64,000 bases of DNA from Epichloe hybrida (taxonomy: Eukaryota; Ascomycota; Sordariomycetes; Hypocreales; Clavicipitaceae), in the NCBI GenBank assembly GCA_019022495.1, contig JAFEKR010000001.1, forward strand, positions 8,184,001-8,248,000, in the 5' to 3' direction. Made by a program: the position numbers and the translations under genes. This document shows, in pieces, positions 45,221 to 56,290 of the stretch (position 1 is the first letter of the stretch; every line of letters begins with the position of its first letter). The notes under the pieces were generated by a model. It did no database searches, was not told the DNA's origin, and saw only the letters and a list, made by a program, of their open reading frames with translations.

Positions 45221-48200
45221 ATGGCAAACTTGACCGAGCCTACTATAACTAGGACAACCGTGAACTCGAAGCAAGCAGCCCCTGATCATCATCCTCCACC
45301 GTCTCACACATACACAGACTTGCGCAAAACGACCATGGCCACTCTCGAGACGCTGAAGGAGAAGCTTTGGCACAAGGTCACGACGACGACGACAGCAACA
45401 TCAACATCATGCCAGAGGCGGCCGTTGACCGACTCGGAATACAGTGCCGGCTTCGACATCATCAAAGGGGACTCGGGACGGTCGACATACCAAGACTTCA
45501 TCCTCCCCCGGCTCACAGTGCTTTTACATCCTCTTGCCGAGTCGGGTGCTCGTATATCAGTGCTGGAAATCGGACCTGGCCCTCAAAGCATACTGGGACA
45601 TTTGCCCCGCCGTCTCCGATGCATCATCCGCAAATACACTGCATACGAGCCCAACGAACTGTTCGCTGCAAGGCTGGAGGAAACGTTTCTGTCTACCAGA
45701 GAGGAAGTGTCGCCAATGCCCGATTTAGAAAGCCTGCCAGACATTCGGCATATTCCATTCACTGCGGGGAGCGACACGAACAGGGCCGCGAGCACGGCCG
45801 AAGATGTCGGGCGCTTTGACTTCATCCTGTTCTGTCACAGCATGTATGGCATGAAACCTAAGCGGAAGTTCATCGAACGGGCACTGGAAATGCTCGTTGA
45901 GCAGCCGCCGAGCAAGGGACTCGTTGTCGTTTTCCATCGCGATCAGGCGACGCTGGACTTTGACGGCTTGGTGTGCCACGAAACGGCCACCTTCCCCACG
46001 GGAGTGGTGTGCGTGGCGGATGATGACGAGGTTTTGGACAAGTTTGGTCGATTTGTCGCGGGATGCGCCATGCACGATGCGGGCGCGAACAAGGCTGTTA
46101 GCATGGAGTGGCGCAAGGTGTGCCGCGCCTTGGGCGAGCGCGAGGAAGCCCAACAAGACCAAGGCCAAGGCCAAGGCCGTCTCTTGTTCGGCTCGCCAGA
46201 GATCATGGTGGCCTTTATCAAGCATGCGACGGCGCTGCCAGAGTTGATGGCACAGGTGCCTCTGGGAACCGGAGTCGAAGGCGGAGGCGGAGGCGGGGTC
46301 AAGAACCGCCAGGCTCGTCTGCGCCATTCGACGTCGATTGTTGTGAGGCCGACAGAGATTCGACATGTCCAGCAATGCGTCCAATGGGCTCTGCATCACG
46401 GGACGAGCCTGACCGTCCTTGGCGGAGGCCACAGCGGCCATTGCCTCTGGCCCAACGTCGTGTCGGTCGACATGGGCGCCTTCAACCGGGTGCACGTTCT
46501 CGGGGCGAGGGAGGGAGAGGAGGAGGAAGGATCGGAGGGATCGGATGGGTTCTCGGTCGTCGCCGAGGCCGGCTGCAAGTCGGGGGACATCATCCGCGAG
46601 ACAATGGCGGCCGGCCTGACGGTGCCCCTCGGGGCTCGCCCGAGCGTGGGGCCGGGGCTCTGGCTGCAGGGCGGCATCGGGCACCTGGCCCGGCTCCACG
46701 GGCTCGCCTGCGACGCCGTCATCGGGGCCGTCGTCGTCAGCGTCGCCTCTGGCCGCGTCCTCTGCATCGGTCGTGTGCCCCGCCGACACCGGCCGGTCGA
46801 CTCCGACTCTGCGCCCCCGGAGAACGAGGGCGACCTGCTGTGGGCCATCAAGGGAGCCGGGACCAACTTCGGCATCGTGGTCAGCGTCACTTTCCGCGCG
46901 TGCGCGGCTCCCATGTATTCGGTTCGGAATTGGGTCATTCCCCTCCGCGACAGCGCCGAAGCGCGACGCAAACTCGGCCACTTTGATGAGTTGGTCGCCC
47001 AGAAGTCCCCGCGAAGCAGTTCTGTAGGTGCGTACATTTACGGTGAAAAAGACGGGCTGTGCCTCGGCGTGACGACGGTCGAGCCCTCTACGACTGACGA
47101 CGGTGAGCTCGGCTCCGAAACGCTCGAACGCGCCCCCGCACTAATGGCTAAGGTTTTCGGGCCGCAGCGCGACGGCAAGACAGTGGACGGCGTCGGTTTG
47201 TTCGAGACGGAAATGTACATGTCCGGCATGCATGGTGGACACGGCGGCGGCAAGACGTCGTCGTTCAAACGGTGTCTCTTCCTCAAGCGTATTGGAGAGG
47301 TGAACATGGCCGACATGTTGGTGGCGGCGGTCGAGACTCGTCCCTCACCACTCTGCTATCTTCATCTTCTGCAGGGCGGCGGGTCGGTCCGCGATGTGGC
47401 GCCCGATGCAACCGCCTTCGGCTGCCGGGAATGGGACTTTGCCTGCGTCGTCACCGGTGTCTGGCCTCGTGACCAGGACGGGACCAAAGTGTCTCGGGCG
47501 ACTGTGCGGTGGGTGTACGACGTGGCCACGGAGCTGCTGCCGTTGAGCTGCGGAGCGTACGGCGCCGACCTGGGGCCGGATCCCAGAGACGCCTCCTTGG
47601 CACGCACGGCTTTCGGGTCGAACCGGCCACGGCTGGCCCGTCTCAAACACATGGCAGACCCTCAGAACGTACTGGCTCACGCCTGTCCGCTTCCAACGGC
47701 ACCCGTGGCGCAGGCGCAAACGCTCATCATTCTTGTCACGGGCGAAAGCTGCGCAGGCAAGGATTATTGTGCCGACGTCTGGGTCTCCATGTTCGTGAAC
47801 CGTCTCGACAAAAGCGTACCGGCGCGCGTCATCAGCATCAGCGACGCGACCAAGCGAGACTACGCGGCGGCTACGGGGGCCCATCTCCATCGCCTGCTGC
47901 GGGATCGTCAGTACAAAGAGCAACACCGGGCTGCGTTGACCAGGTTTTTCCAGGCCCAGCTGCGCCAGCGGCCCCGGCTACGAGAAGAGCATTTTCTGAA
48001 CGTCGTGAGAGACACCATGGGATCCGATGTGCTGCTCATCACGGGAATGAGAGACGACGCGCCAGTCGCAGCCTTTTCGCATCTGGTCCCAAAGAGCAGA
48101 CTGCTCGAGGTTCGCATCCAGGCTGGCAGAAAAACGCGGCTGGCTCGTCAAGGTGCCGAAATCGCCGCAGACGACGACGACGATACCATCGCCGTGGAGG

Positions 48201-48919
48201 ACAACGGCCAAAATGGCCAGTCGGATTCGCCGGTCCCGGACTACCCACCCAGTTTCACCTTCACCAACGAGTCGACCGGCGGTAAGGCGGCAAAAAGGTT
48301 TGCGCAAAACCATCTGCTTCCGTTCTTGCATGACGAGCTGCGGCGCCTCGCCACCATGGTGCGCCCAGTGCCTGACTTTCCACGTTCAGGCATCGGGTTT
48401 CGCCACGTGCTTGACATCTCCCAGCACCCAGGCGGACTGGACCTGTGCACGTCCCTGCTGCAAGCTCAATTCACCGGTGATTGGGACAAGGCTGGTGTCG
48501 TGGCGTGCTGTGAGGTTGGCGGATTCGTCTTCGCGTCGGCCCTGGCCTCACGGGTTGGTGTGCCCTTGGCATTGATTCGCGAAGCCGGCAAGCTCCCTCC
48601 GCCCACTGTTTCCGTCACAAAACCCCCCTCACACATCTCATCTTCCGCATCTCATGGTTCGGGGGAGAAAAGGATTGAGATGGGCGTCGATGCAGTCCCA
48701 ACAGGCGCGTCCGTGGTCGTCGTGGATGACGTGCTAGCCAGTGGGACAACGCTTTGCGCGGTGCTGCAGCTCCTAATCAATGAAGCCCAAGTTGGTGCCG
48801 AGAACGTCCACGTCATGGTAGTGGCAGAGTTCCCCATTCACCGCGGCCGGGAAATGCTGCGTCGGCGTGGTTTCGGCCGGGTCAAAATTCAAAGTCTCCT
48901 CATCTTTGATGGCGTTTAG
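45221..48919 (+). CDS. Four-domain fusion: methyltransferase / FAD oxidoreductase / P-loop kinase / adenine-phosphoribosyltransferase-like
   Basis: Intronless, 1232 residues. Domain 1 (about 65-345) is Rossmann-like with the SAM motif VLEIGPGPQS near residue 114 and ...GRFDFILFCHSMYGM. Domain 2 (about 365-820) is a BBE/PCMH FAD oxidoreductase: STSIVVRPTEIRHVQQCV, VLGGGHSGHCLWPN (His for 8-alpha flavin link), GARPSVGPGLWLQGGIGHL, GAGTNFGIV and the RLARLKHMADPQNV end. The usual second flavin-linking Cys appears replaced. Domain 3 (about 832-1040) has a Walker-A-like GESCAGKD and ISDATKRDY, resembling phosphomevalonate/dNMP-type kinases. Domain 4 (about 1047-1232) is type I phosphoribosyltransferase, APRT-like: VRPVPDFPRSGIGFRHVLD, REAGKLPPPTVS loop and the PRPP motif VVVVDDVLASGTTLC. 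All key motifs look intact. The order of reactions is unknown. Domains 2 and 4 are the surest. Confidence 0.85.
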   Translation: MANLTEPTITRTTVNSKQAAPDHHPPPSHTYTDLRKTTMATLETLKEKLWHKVTTTTTATSTSCQRRPLTDSEYSAGFDIIKGDSGRSTYQDFILPRLTVLLHPLAESGARISVLEIGPGPQSILGHLPRRLRCIIRKYTAYEPNELFAARLEETFLSTREEVSPMPDLESLPDIRHIPFTAGSDTNRAASTAEDVGRFDFILFCHSMYGMKPKRKFIERALEMLVEQPPSKGLVVVFHRDQATLDFDGLVCHETATFPTGVVCVADDDEVLDKFGRFVAGCAMHDAGANKAVSMEWRKVCRALGEREEAQQDQGQGQGRLLFGSPEIMVAFIKHATALPELMAQVPLGTGVEGGGGGGVKNRQARLRHSTSIVVRPTEIRHVQQCVQWALHHGTSLTVLGGGHSGHCLWPNVVSVDMGAFNRVHVLGAREGEEEEGSEGSDGFSVVAEAGCKSGDIIRETMAAGLTVPLGARPSVGPGLWLQGGIGHLARLHGLACDAVIGAVVVSVASGRVLCIGRVPRRHRPVDSDSAPPENEGDLLWAIKGAGTNFGIVVSVTFRACAAPMYSVRNWVIPLRDSAEARRKLGHFDELVAQKSPRSSSVGAYIYGEKDGLCLGVTTVEPSTTDDGELGSETLERAPALMAKVFGPQRDGKTVDGVGLFETEMYMSGMHGGHGGGKTSSFKRCLFLKRIGEVNMADMLVAAVETRPSPLCYLHLLQGGGSVRDVAPDATAFGCREWDFACVVTGVWPRDQDGTKVSRATVRWVYDVATELLPLSCGAYGADLGPDPRDASLARTAFGSNRPRLARLKHMADPQNVLAHACPLPTAPVAQAQTLIILVTGESCAGKDYCADVWVSMFVNRLDKSVPARVISISDATKRDYAAATGAHLHRLLRDRQYKEQHRAALTRFFQAQLRQRPRLREEHFLNVVRDTMGSDVLLITGMRDDAPVAAFSHLVPKSRLLEVRIQAGRKTRLARQGAEIAADDDDDTIAVEDNGQNGQSDSPVPDYPPSFTFTNESTGGKAAKRFAQNHLLPFLHDELRRLATMVRPVPDFPRSGIGFRHVLDISQHPGGLDLCTSLLQAQFTGDWDKAGVVACCEVGGFVFASALASRVGVPLALIREAGKLPPPTVSVTKPPSHISSSASHGSGEKRIEMGVDAVPTGASVVVVDDVLASGTTLCAVLQLLINEAQVGAENVHVMVVAEFPIHRGREMLRRRGFGRVKIQSLLIFDGV

Positions 48920-50002
48920 AGGAGCTCTCCCAGCAGCCAGGCCTTGCAGGGGACATCCGGGCACGCGCCGAGTCATGCTACCAAGTCACGCCATCGTTGG
49001 CTGATATATCCCGTGGGTGCCGAGAATGTATGAATGGGCCAGGGCACGGATATTGCGGCGGGAAGGGCATCATCGCACCCATTTGAATGACACGGCAGAG
49101 GGGTGTGTGGTCCAATTTTAGGCATCCTCCCCAATTCTCACTAGGACCAGTGGGAGAAAGAAACAGAGTATCTAGACAAGCCTCTCTGCCTGCTTAGGCT
49201 CCTGCTCATTGCAATATTGTGCCAAACCTGCGTTTCGTACTTTTTACCTTGTCCGCGTGAACCAATTGCCTCGCATCTTGTTCTTTGCTGGTATGCACAC
49301 CAGACACCAAGTCGATTTGTTCGTTGTGGGAGTTAAGTGGTGTTGAATAGCATTTCCAAGTCGCGACATATCCAACATTGAATACGGCGCAAAGACATGC
49401 CCATCTGTGTTGCCTTCTGCTCCTGTTCGATGATGGGCTCTGAACCACGAACTCTCGTCCATGCCGCGGCTGGGCAAATTGATGCTGTCATAAACCTCAA
49501 AATAGATCCAGGGGTGGAATAATAGAGAAGTCTGTCAAAATCTTCTCCTACAGCTACAGATAATTCACATCCCATCCAGCGTTTTGACCACTCCGCAAAT
49601 CCATGAACAGTCAAAACACGGCGAGCAAAACACGGCGAGATAGAACAACGCAACGGGAAAGGGCCGTGTCTCTGTTTGGTTCGAGACGATGGCAACGGCG
49701 GTGACGTCGAGTACGGCAGTCGCACGGCGAAGGAGCAACAACGTTTTGAAGGCGCGGAGCGCAAGTCCGCCAAAACAGAGAGGTGTAATGTCGTTTATGA
49801 ATGGCCGCAGCGTGTGCACCCATATGCAAGTGTTCTAGGAACAAGAATCCAAGTGTTGGCGTGTCCGCGTCCACGTTTCAAACTGCTCCCGATACAAGTT
49901 TCGCTGAGGCTGTTGGGAGGCGGGGTAGAACAATTACATGGTTGAGCATCTGTGAGAACAGCATCAGTGGCGCAGAAGCTCGTCGTGCCGAAGGTGTACA
50001 TC
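48920..50002. other. Intergenic, no gene recognised
   Basis: Several overlapping minus open frames at 49206-49874 share the same bases in different frames and none has domain support. Confidence 0.45.
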
Positions 50003-51428
50003 TCATCTTGGTACCCATCTTGTTGGAGGTTTTGATATCCGACCGCTGCGTGTCCTGAAATGTTCGCAGGGATGTTCCAGCCGGCCCTGCTCCTTACGCC
50101 GCCCAGATCGTACTGGGTCTGCTTGAGGCAGAGTGCCGCGTTGCGTGCCGGATCGCAGGTGAGTGACATGATCTTTCGGCAATCGCCGCTGATAGTTTGC
50201 CGATGTTTCTTTGGGGTGAGTATGTCCCGCACTCTGATGCTTCAACGTCTGCGTGCCGCTGCTTCGTGGCACACCTTCGCGATCCCGGGTCGTAAGCTCA
50301 TTTTCCGCTGTTGTTGGCTTTCGATGCTGGCGTTTCCGGATATTCGGCATCGATCGAGAGGCTTCGACTTGCCCCATGGTCGCAGAGGTTCTGCGCGCGG
50401 AAGTTCTCCGGGCGGTCCTCGATATTGTACTTTGATTGTTCTTGCCTCGCGTGATAGTTTTTGCCTTTGCCGCCATCGTACGGCGCTCCTCCTCAACCCA
50501 TATTAGAAGGACTTTGTGACGTTCAAGATCTCGTTCAGCAATTCCCAGCTCGTCCAAGACGGTTTTCATATCCTCAGCCTTGATTGTACCACTCAATTCT
50601 TTCTTCAACCTGTCTCGCCTTTTCTCAAACTGTTCCATGCGTTTGAGATTGTGATGTAGGTACTCTATCCAGGTCTGAAGATGGGTCTGTTTCTCCAAAT
50701 CGAGGCCAAGGTTGACCTGTTCATTTATACCGTGCTTCTGTAGACGGTCGCGAACAGCATCAACAAACTTGCTGAAAGAGTTGTCTCGGAAGCCCCGTCG
50801 AATATTCCGCTGAGATGCACGGAAGGCACGCCAGTTCGACAACTGGGCGCGAAGCACCATATCGTCCGTCTGAGGAAAAGATTGCCAGTACTGTACTATT
50901 GCTTTGTATTTCTCGGGAGGACGGTGTAGAGGGATTTCGAGGCCAGAGGGATAGCATGGAGGACAGCCGTCGCGTTCAAGAGCCAGACGTGCATCAAGCT
51001 CGAGGGACTTGGACAATTCAGCCTCCTCATCCTCGTCCAGCGGTGGTGTCAAGCATCTAGACCGTGCAATTAGAATACGTCCAAGACGATACCTAGCTGG
51101 GGTACGCACGCACCTCAGTCTCGAAGAAAGAGAGCTGCCATCACAACCTAACATCTGCTGCAGTCTGATCGCAGTAAATTGCTTTAGTATGGTCTGCCAA
51201 TACATGCGACATGTTTTTCACATACTGCGCTTGTGCAAAAACTGCTGCCCGCTCCGATTCCGGTAGCATTGAGCAACCGGGGATCGTAACCATGCTGCTC
51301 CCAGGTTGGATGTCAGCAGGATGAAACGTGGAGGCACTGGGAGGTATTACGAACGTAATGTCCCCATATTCTTTAATAATGGTTCGAGAAGCTAAATCAT
51401 CGATGGAATAATCGACCGGGGCGTCCAT
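50003..51428 (-). CDS. Hypothetical coiled-coil protein
   Basis: Two exons, 51428-51148 and 51056-50003 (444 residues). The first exon (MDAPVDYSIDDLASRTIIKE...) ends ADHTKAIYCDQTAADV and joins RCLTPPLDEDEEAELSK across a 91-bp intron whose donor GTTGTG is weak, so the junction is tentative. The central part is helical, charged and coiled-coil-like (YWQSFPQTDDMVLRAQLSNW, FSKFVDAVRDRLQKHG, KRMEQFEKRRDRLKKELSG, GIAERDLERHKVLLIWVEEE). The C-terminal third is basic and Ser/Thr-rich with RTRSGRISKPPTRW, perhaps a nuclear signal. It resembles a large hypothetical family in Hypocreales whose function I do not know. Confidence 0.6.
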
Positions 51429-51808
51429 GCTGGATACGGTGCGAGGCGCTAGGAACTTGGAGATGATGAAAAGAAGAAAGGATTACTCCGTAGTCCGTAG
51501 TCGCGCAGAATTGATCAGAGTGGCCAAGCACGGTGCTGGCCGGGTGAACATCGGGCCAGAGCCTTCGCACGGCACATGGGGCAGGTGCGCTTCAGTCATG
51601 GCCAATTATAATTAGGAAACCGCAACACGATGTAGCAAACCAACCTACATAAAACACACGTTTCATTGAAGCGTCCATCACCCTAGCCGCCGTCTCACCA
51701 AGACGTATATGAGCCATTATTCCACACCCTCCTTCCTTGTCGCTGTTTTGCTTCTTTGCTCATCATGTCTTCAAATACTACCGATTTTTTTGATTTCCTC
51801 TTTTTAAC

Positions 51809-53580
51809 ATGTCACGTGACTGGAATGTCTTTGCAATTCTAACTGCTTGGGACCAGAAGAATAAGGCAAGGAGTGCCTTCAGGCTTGAACATAACCTTAA
51901 ATGGCTTTGCATTGCCACCGGTGGTGTAGCCGAAACGCCGATCATTGAGAGTCGAGAGGCCACTCCCGCTGAAGATTCTCAAGACGAGTATGAGGAACAA
52001 GGCGCTGTGGATCGCCTCATCGTGACATTCGATGAGTGCTGGAAGAACTCGCTCACCGGTCTGCAATTTGGCACACACCCTACATCGTCACATGTCCTTC
52101 TTGGCCATCGGGGAACGAAAGGAATCAGCTCAAGGCGCAGTACAATATTACAGTAGACAGTGAACTTCGTATCTGGCTTCAAGACTATCATTCGACGCAC
52201 GGGACCGCAGTTGGGTACAATGGCCAGAATCAGAAGGACGTGAGAAAAAAAAGAGACTTGGATCCTAGCGTACGAACCTGGCAGTCGAAAACGTTTCAAC
52301 GAGGTTTCTATCCATGCGGGAGGCCTGGCAATAAAAGTGGATTTCCCGAATCATTCAGCACGGGATCCTCGGTATGAGGACAACCTGAAAGCATTCTTTC
52401 ACAAAAGCAGTGACGGAGCTCGACAAGTTGAGTTCGGAGGTCCTCCTCTAGAGGGATTGGCTTTGGAGAGCGCGGCGACAACTCAGGCACCGAGCATAGC
52501 CCAGACGCCCCGAGATAAGTTGGTTTACTACAACGACAAACTCGTGGGTCGAGGTACCTATGGGGCAGTTCACAGGGCTATCAGGGCACGCGATGGGAAG
52601 TACGTCGCTTCCAAAACCTTTACGAAACCAGCCAACAAGAGGAACTTGGATGACGTCGATCCTACATGGCTTACCGGGATTCGGAGAGAATTTACGGTCA
52701 TGAAGGACAATCCTCATGCAAGTATTCCCCCCCCCCCCCATTACTCTCGCTCTCTTCATGACGTCTAACTGTAAGATAGGCGAACGTTGTGCAGGTTTTC
52801 GAATTTCAAGAGATGCCGGAGCCAATGATCATCATGGCTTATTATCCTCTTGGGAATATCGCCGACGTTGATGCAATCAGCGAGGAGGATTATGTGACTG
52901 CTTTGGGACAGGTTCTCGATGGCCTCAGCCATCTGCACAACCAAGGGGTAGTGCATCGCGACCTGAAGCCAGAGAATCTCTTGGTCGAAAAGGAACCATT
53001 TTTTAAAGTGCTCATCACCGATTTTGGCATGGCCAAAGTTGTAAATAAAGCCACCTTGGTGACAACTTTCTGCGGCACACTGAAATACGCGGCACCGGAA
53101 GTGTTTCCAGGAATCACAGAAGGCCACGGACCTCCCGTCGATGTGTGGTCATTGGGAGTCATCGGCCTGGAATGGTTGTATTATATTTCTGCACCTCCTG
53201 ATGTTCCTGAATCACAGGACTCTCACGTGCCCTCGAGAGAATGGCATCTATGGATCAGAGCATGGTCCGACATGCTACGCGACAGATTAGAGGACGAAGA
53301 TGATGATAAAGTGATTGAAATTCTCCATCACATGATATACGTTGATGCTTCGCGGCGGTGGCCTGCGAAAAGGTGTTTGGCGCAGGGTTTTGACAATGAT
53401 GTATTCAAGAGAAGAGTAGCCGACGGTCTTGTGGTTTGCACAAGTGACCCAGGCAGTCTTCAATATCTTGCAGCGAAGACGCCATCTGCGGGATCGGCAT
53501 CTCCACAGAGCCCAGGGTCTGACCTTGACGCAACCATTATTCTCGGTAACCTACGAGATGGAGAAGGTTGCTCGATCTAA
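51809..53580 (+). pseudogene. FHA-domain serine/threonine protein kinase, two frameshifts
   Basis: Read in pieces: 51809 to about 52124 (TGLQFGTHPTSSHVLLGHRG, FHA-type), about 52125-52245 (QYNITVDSELRIWLQDYHST, FHA continued with STHG), about 52250-52717 (KETWILAYEPGSRKRF ..., then kinase N-lobe LVGRGTYGAVHRAI and VASKTF), intron, and 52780-53580. The last piece has VHRDLKPENLL, ITDFGMAK and GTLKYAAPE, a full C-lobe. Shifts fall near 52125 and in an A8 run at 52245-52252. The only intron, 52718-52779, begins GCAAGT and ends TAG, a GC-AG type with a C12 tract and CTAAC branch site. Catalytic residues are present, so the gene would be intact without the two one-base changes. FHA domains bind phosphothreonine. 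Decay or homopolymer error cannot be told apart here. Confidence 0.75.
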
Positions 53581-54163
53581 TCGTGGGTGCGGGTTGGAGG
53601 AAACATGTCTTCAATGCGTGTTTAATTTAGTAGAATCTCCATGCTTATTTGTTTGATTTGTTTTGGCAACTTGTTTGACGTGATCTGATTGAAGAGTAGT
53701 GTTACACGTGATCTGACTTAGGCCAACATGACCCAAGCTTAGCGAAGTGAAATAATATAATAGTATTTTGTGGGCTCAAAGATGCTCTCGAAAGTATAAA
53801 TTAGTCTAGATAAGTGATTCTAGTAGCATTTCACTTGGGCTTCGTTAGTGGACAATAGAACGACGTCACGACGTGTAGTGCACAAATCAATTGCATTAGA
53901 CGGTCTTCAAGGCAGTCTCTTTCTTCTAGAAATACTGAATTGAATGGATAAGTCTTTCCACTAATATAAGAAAGAAACACAAGCGGGTTTTGAAAGAGAT
54001 CGATAAAGTTGCCATATGTGGCTTTGTGAATATTCACCTTCCACGAACCACACTATGCTATTGGCTTGACATACATGTCTACTATCTGCATCACCAGTCT
54101 TAAGACCTGGTCTCTAGAACACCATTTTGGCGGCACTTATGCATCCAGGGTGTTCAAAGACCG
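53581..54163. other. Intergenic, AT-rich
   Basis: Between converging genes; no gene seen. Confidence 0.55.
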
Positions 54164-55898
54164 CTATATCCGTGTTGATGCACTAGTGCGTCCATTATGA
54201 GCAAGTTGACACTGTCTTCTCGTGTACCACCACTCCAGGATGCCATGACAGGTTATGTCGAAATCCAAATCTGTGGCGGCAGGGAGGAGATTCCTTGGTG
54301 TAGATGCCGTAAAAACTATAACGCTTCTAACATAGGGGCATCGATCGGTCTCTCGTAATATGACAAATCTAATAGTCGCGTCGCAAGGCACTCGCTGTTC
54401 CGCCCCTAATCTGTCTAGTCGAACTTGCCCCACAGTTGCTCTTGAGCTGTCATGATAATGCAAAAGCAGGCCTGTAACAGTGCCATTGAAATTGCACAGC
54501 CTGATAGAGTCAAGGTTTTCAAGTCGCCCAAATGTGTAGAAATAGCTCTCAACTGAAGTAATCGCTGGGTAGCGTGATATAGGTGTCGGTATGTGCAAGA
54601 TCTGTGCGTCATTGATTTCGGGTGCCGGACTGAGCGCCAGTTCGCGTATTCCGTCCGAGTCGTCGATGTAAAGGTAGTCTGGTTCACTTCGAAGTCTTGC
54701 AATGCAGGAATATGTATAAGCTTGACCTGGCGTCGGATGTTTTCCTAAGACATGTACGCGACCTGTTGTAGTAACAATGATTAAATCTACGGTTTTCCAG
54801 AAATACTGGTCGCAATCACGACGCCAAATATCGGCCAGGAGTTCGCCGCGACTAATAGGAATATACAGCCATGTGATGCTGTCGTCAGGCATATTGGCGT
54901 AGCAAGATACGCTATCACTGGCTGTGTGCCTTACGAGGCGAAGTGCTTGGTAAGCGGGGTTCCATGCCACCGAATAGCCTGTTGTTCCCGGGTCGTTGAC
55001 CATAACACGATTAAATCTAGATGGCCTCGTCGAGGGTCATAGAGGGAATCGGACAAGCTCCGGTCGAAAAATCGGGGCCGACCACAACGGCTGTTTGCAG
55101 TCTCCATGTTGGTCGATCCTTAGGTTCCGAATTTTAAGTCCCTAGATTGATTAGAACGCATTAGTGCCATGAAAGCTTGACATGGAGGGCGAAGAAGCTA
55201 GTTGTACTTACATCGAAATCAAATTGAAGCCTACACCCTTCACTTAGCGGAAGCGCTTGCCACCAGTCCCAGGGGCAACTTTGAGTTTCCAGAATCTCTG
55301 TTGAGCAAGCAAATACCACCTTCTTCACGCCCAGAGGACTACGTGCAACGTAAATGACATTATCTGTTGAGTTTGTCTTGGGATCGTAAAGAAGATCGGC
55401 TGTTGGTGTGTTGCTTAGAGTGGACACGTATGTTTCACCATGCAGTTTTGCGTAGGTTGCCCATATACAGGACGATGTTTTTACTTCTCCTCTTGATGCT
55501 TTGGTTATCTTCTCTTCAGCCTGTAAAGTCAATCGCGCCAGATCCAGCCTTGAGGTGCTCGAGTGTATTGATTCGCGCTCAGGGTGAGCCGACCGGACAA
55601 TCAACCCTTCAAAGTCAGGGTCCCAACTGGTCACCCTACAGGCTCCTAATGACGGCACACCCTCTTTTGCACAGGTTAAGTGACAAGCTTGGGCCAGGCC
55701 ATCTTGGTGTCGACAGTTTGATATTACGCAGGATAAAATTTGTCCTCTCGGGGACATTTGTCTTCCTTACATAAGACTAGGTGTTTTAGTTCATGGATCT
55801 TCCGAGTTGCAAAGGGTGTACCTACCGCGTAAGATCGCATCGCCATCTTTCAATTCCTGAGTGCAAAGCACGCAGTGAGGATCGACGCAGCTATCCAT
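54164..55898 (-). pseudogene. Hypothetical protein with Cys-rich N-terminus; internal stop or extra intron
   Basis: Exons 55898-55826, 55765-55212 and 55141-54164. The first 60 residues hold many Cys/His (MDSCVDPHCVLCTQELKDGD ... CVISNCRHQDGLAQACHLTC), a likely zinc-binding unit. Then come charged segments (LDLARLTLQAEEKITKASRG) and a beta-rich C-terminal half (YSVAWNPAYQALRLVRHTAS, LYIPISRGELLADIWRR, VHVLGKHPTPGQAY), like hypothetical proteins with a degenerate F-box or propeller. The third exon contains an in-frame TGA (55039-55037). A 72-bp stretch starting GTTGTG and ending CTAG would remove it and keep the frame, so this could be a further intron with a weak donor. Status undecided. A copia LTR relic lies 130 bp upstream. 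Confidence 0.55.
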
Positions 55899-56025
55899 TG
55901 TCTGAACTCCTCCGTTAGTGACTCGAGAACGGAGGGCTTGACAGTATTGCGAGGGCTGGGAAGGAAAATAAATACCCTGAGGCGGGTGTCCACTTTACTA
56001 GCCCCCTTTCGCGGGAAGCTCCGGA

Positions 56026-56290
56026 TGGATATCACAGCCTCACATCTGAGGCATTAATTTTCCTTCATTGCGGCAGCGTACTGTATCGCGTTTGTTATTG
56101 TAATCTATGCTATGCTGTGTTTTTTAACCTAAATATGTAAGTTTATTGACTAAACTTTTTCTTAATTAGGCTCTTTATTCTTTATGAATAGATCTTAAAG
56201 CTTATATAAAGCTTTCTTTCCTTTCTAACAGATTTGCTAGATAGTTAATTATCTCACATCTCTTTCTTCCATTCTTTGCATTATTTCATA
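56026..56290 (+). mobile_element. Diverged copia-type solo LTR relic (about 265 bp)
   Basis: It aligns along its length with the LTR at 26558-26826: ATCACAGCCTCACATCTGAGG at the left, GTATCGCGTTTGTTATTG in the middle and TTCTTTGCATTATTTCATA at the right end. Many substitutions; no target duplication found. Confidence 0.6.

Noticed and set aside
45725..46981. Minus-strand open frame of 418 codons inside the fusion gene
   Set aside because: It is antisense to the intact, motif-bearing FAD/methyltransferase region and GC-rich codon bias alone opens it; no domain or start context.
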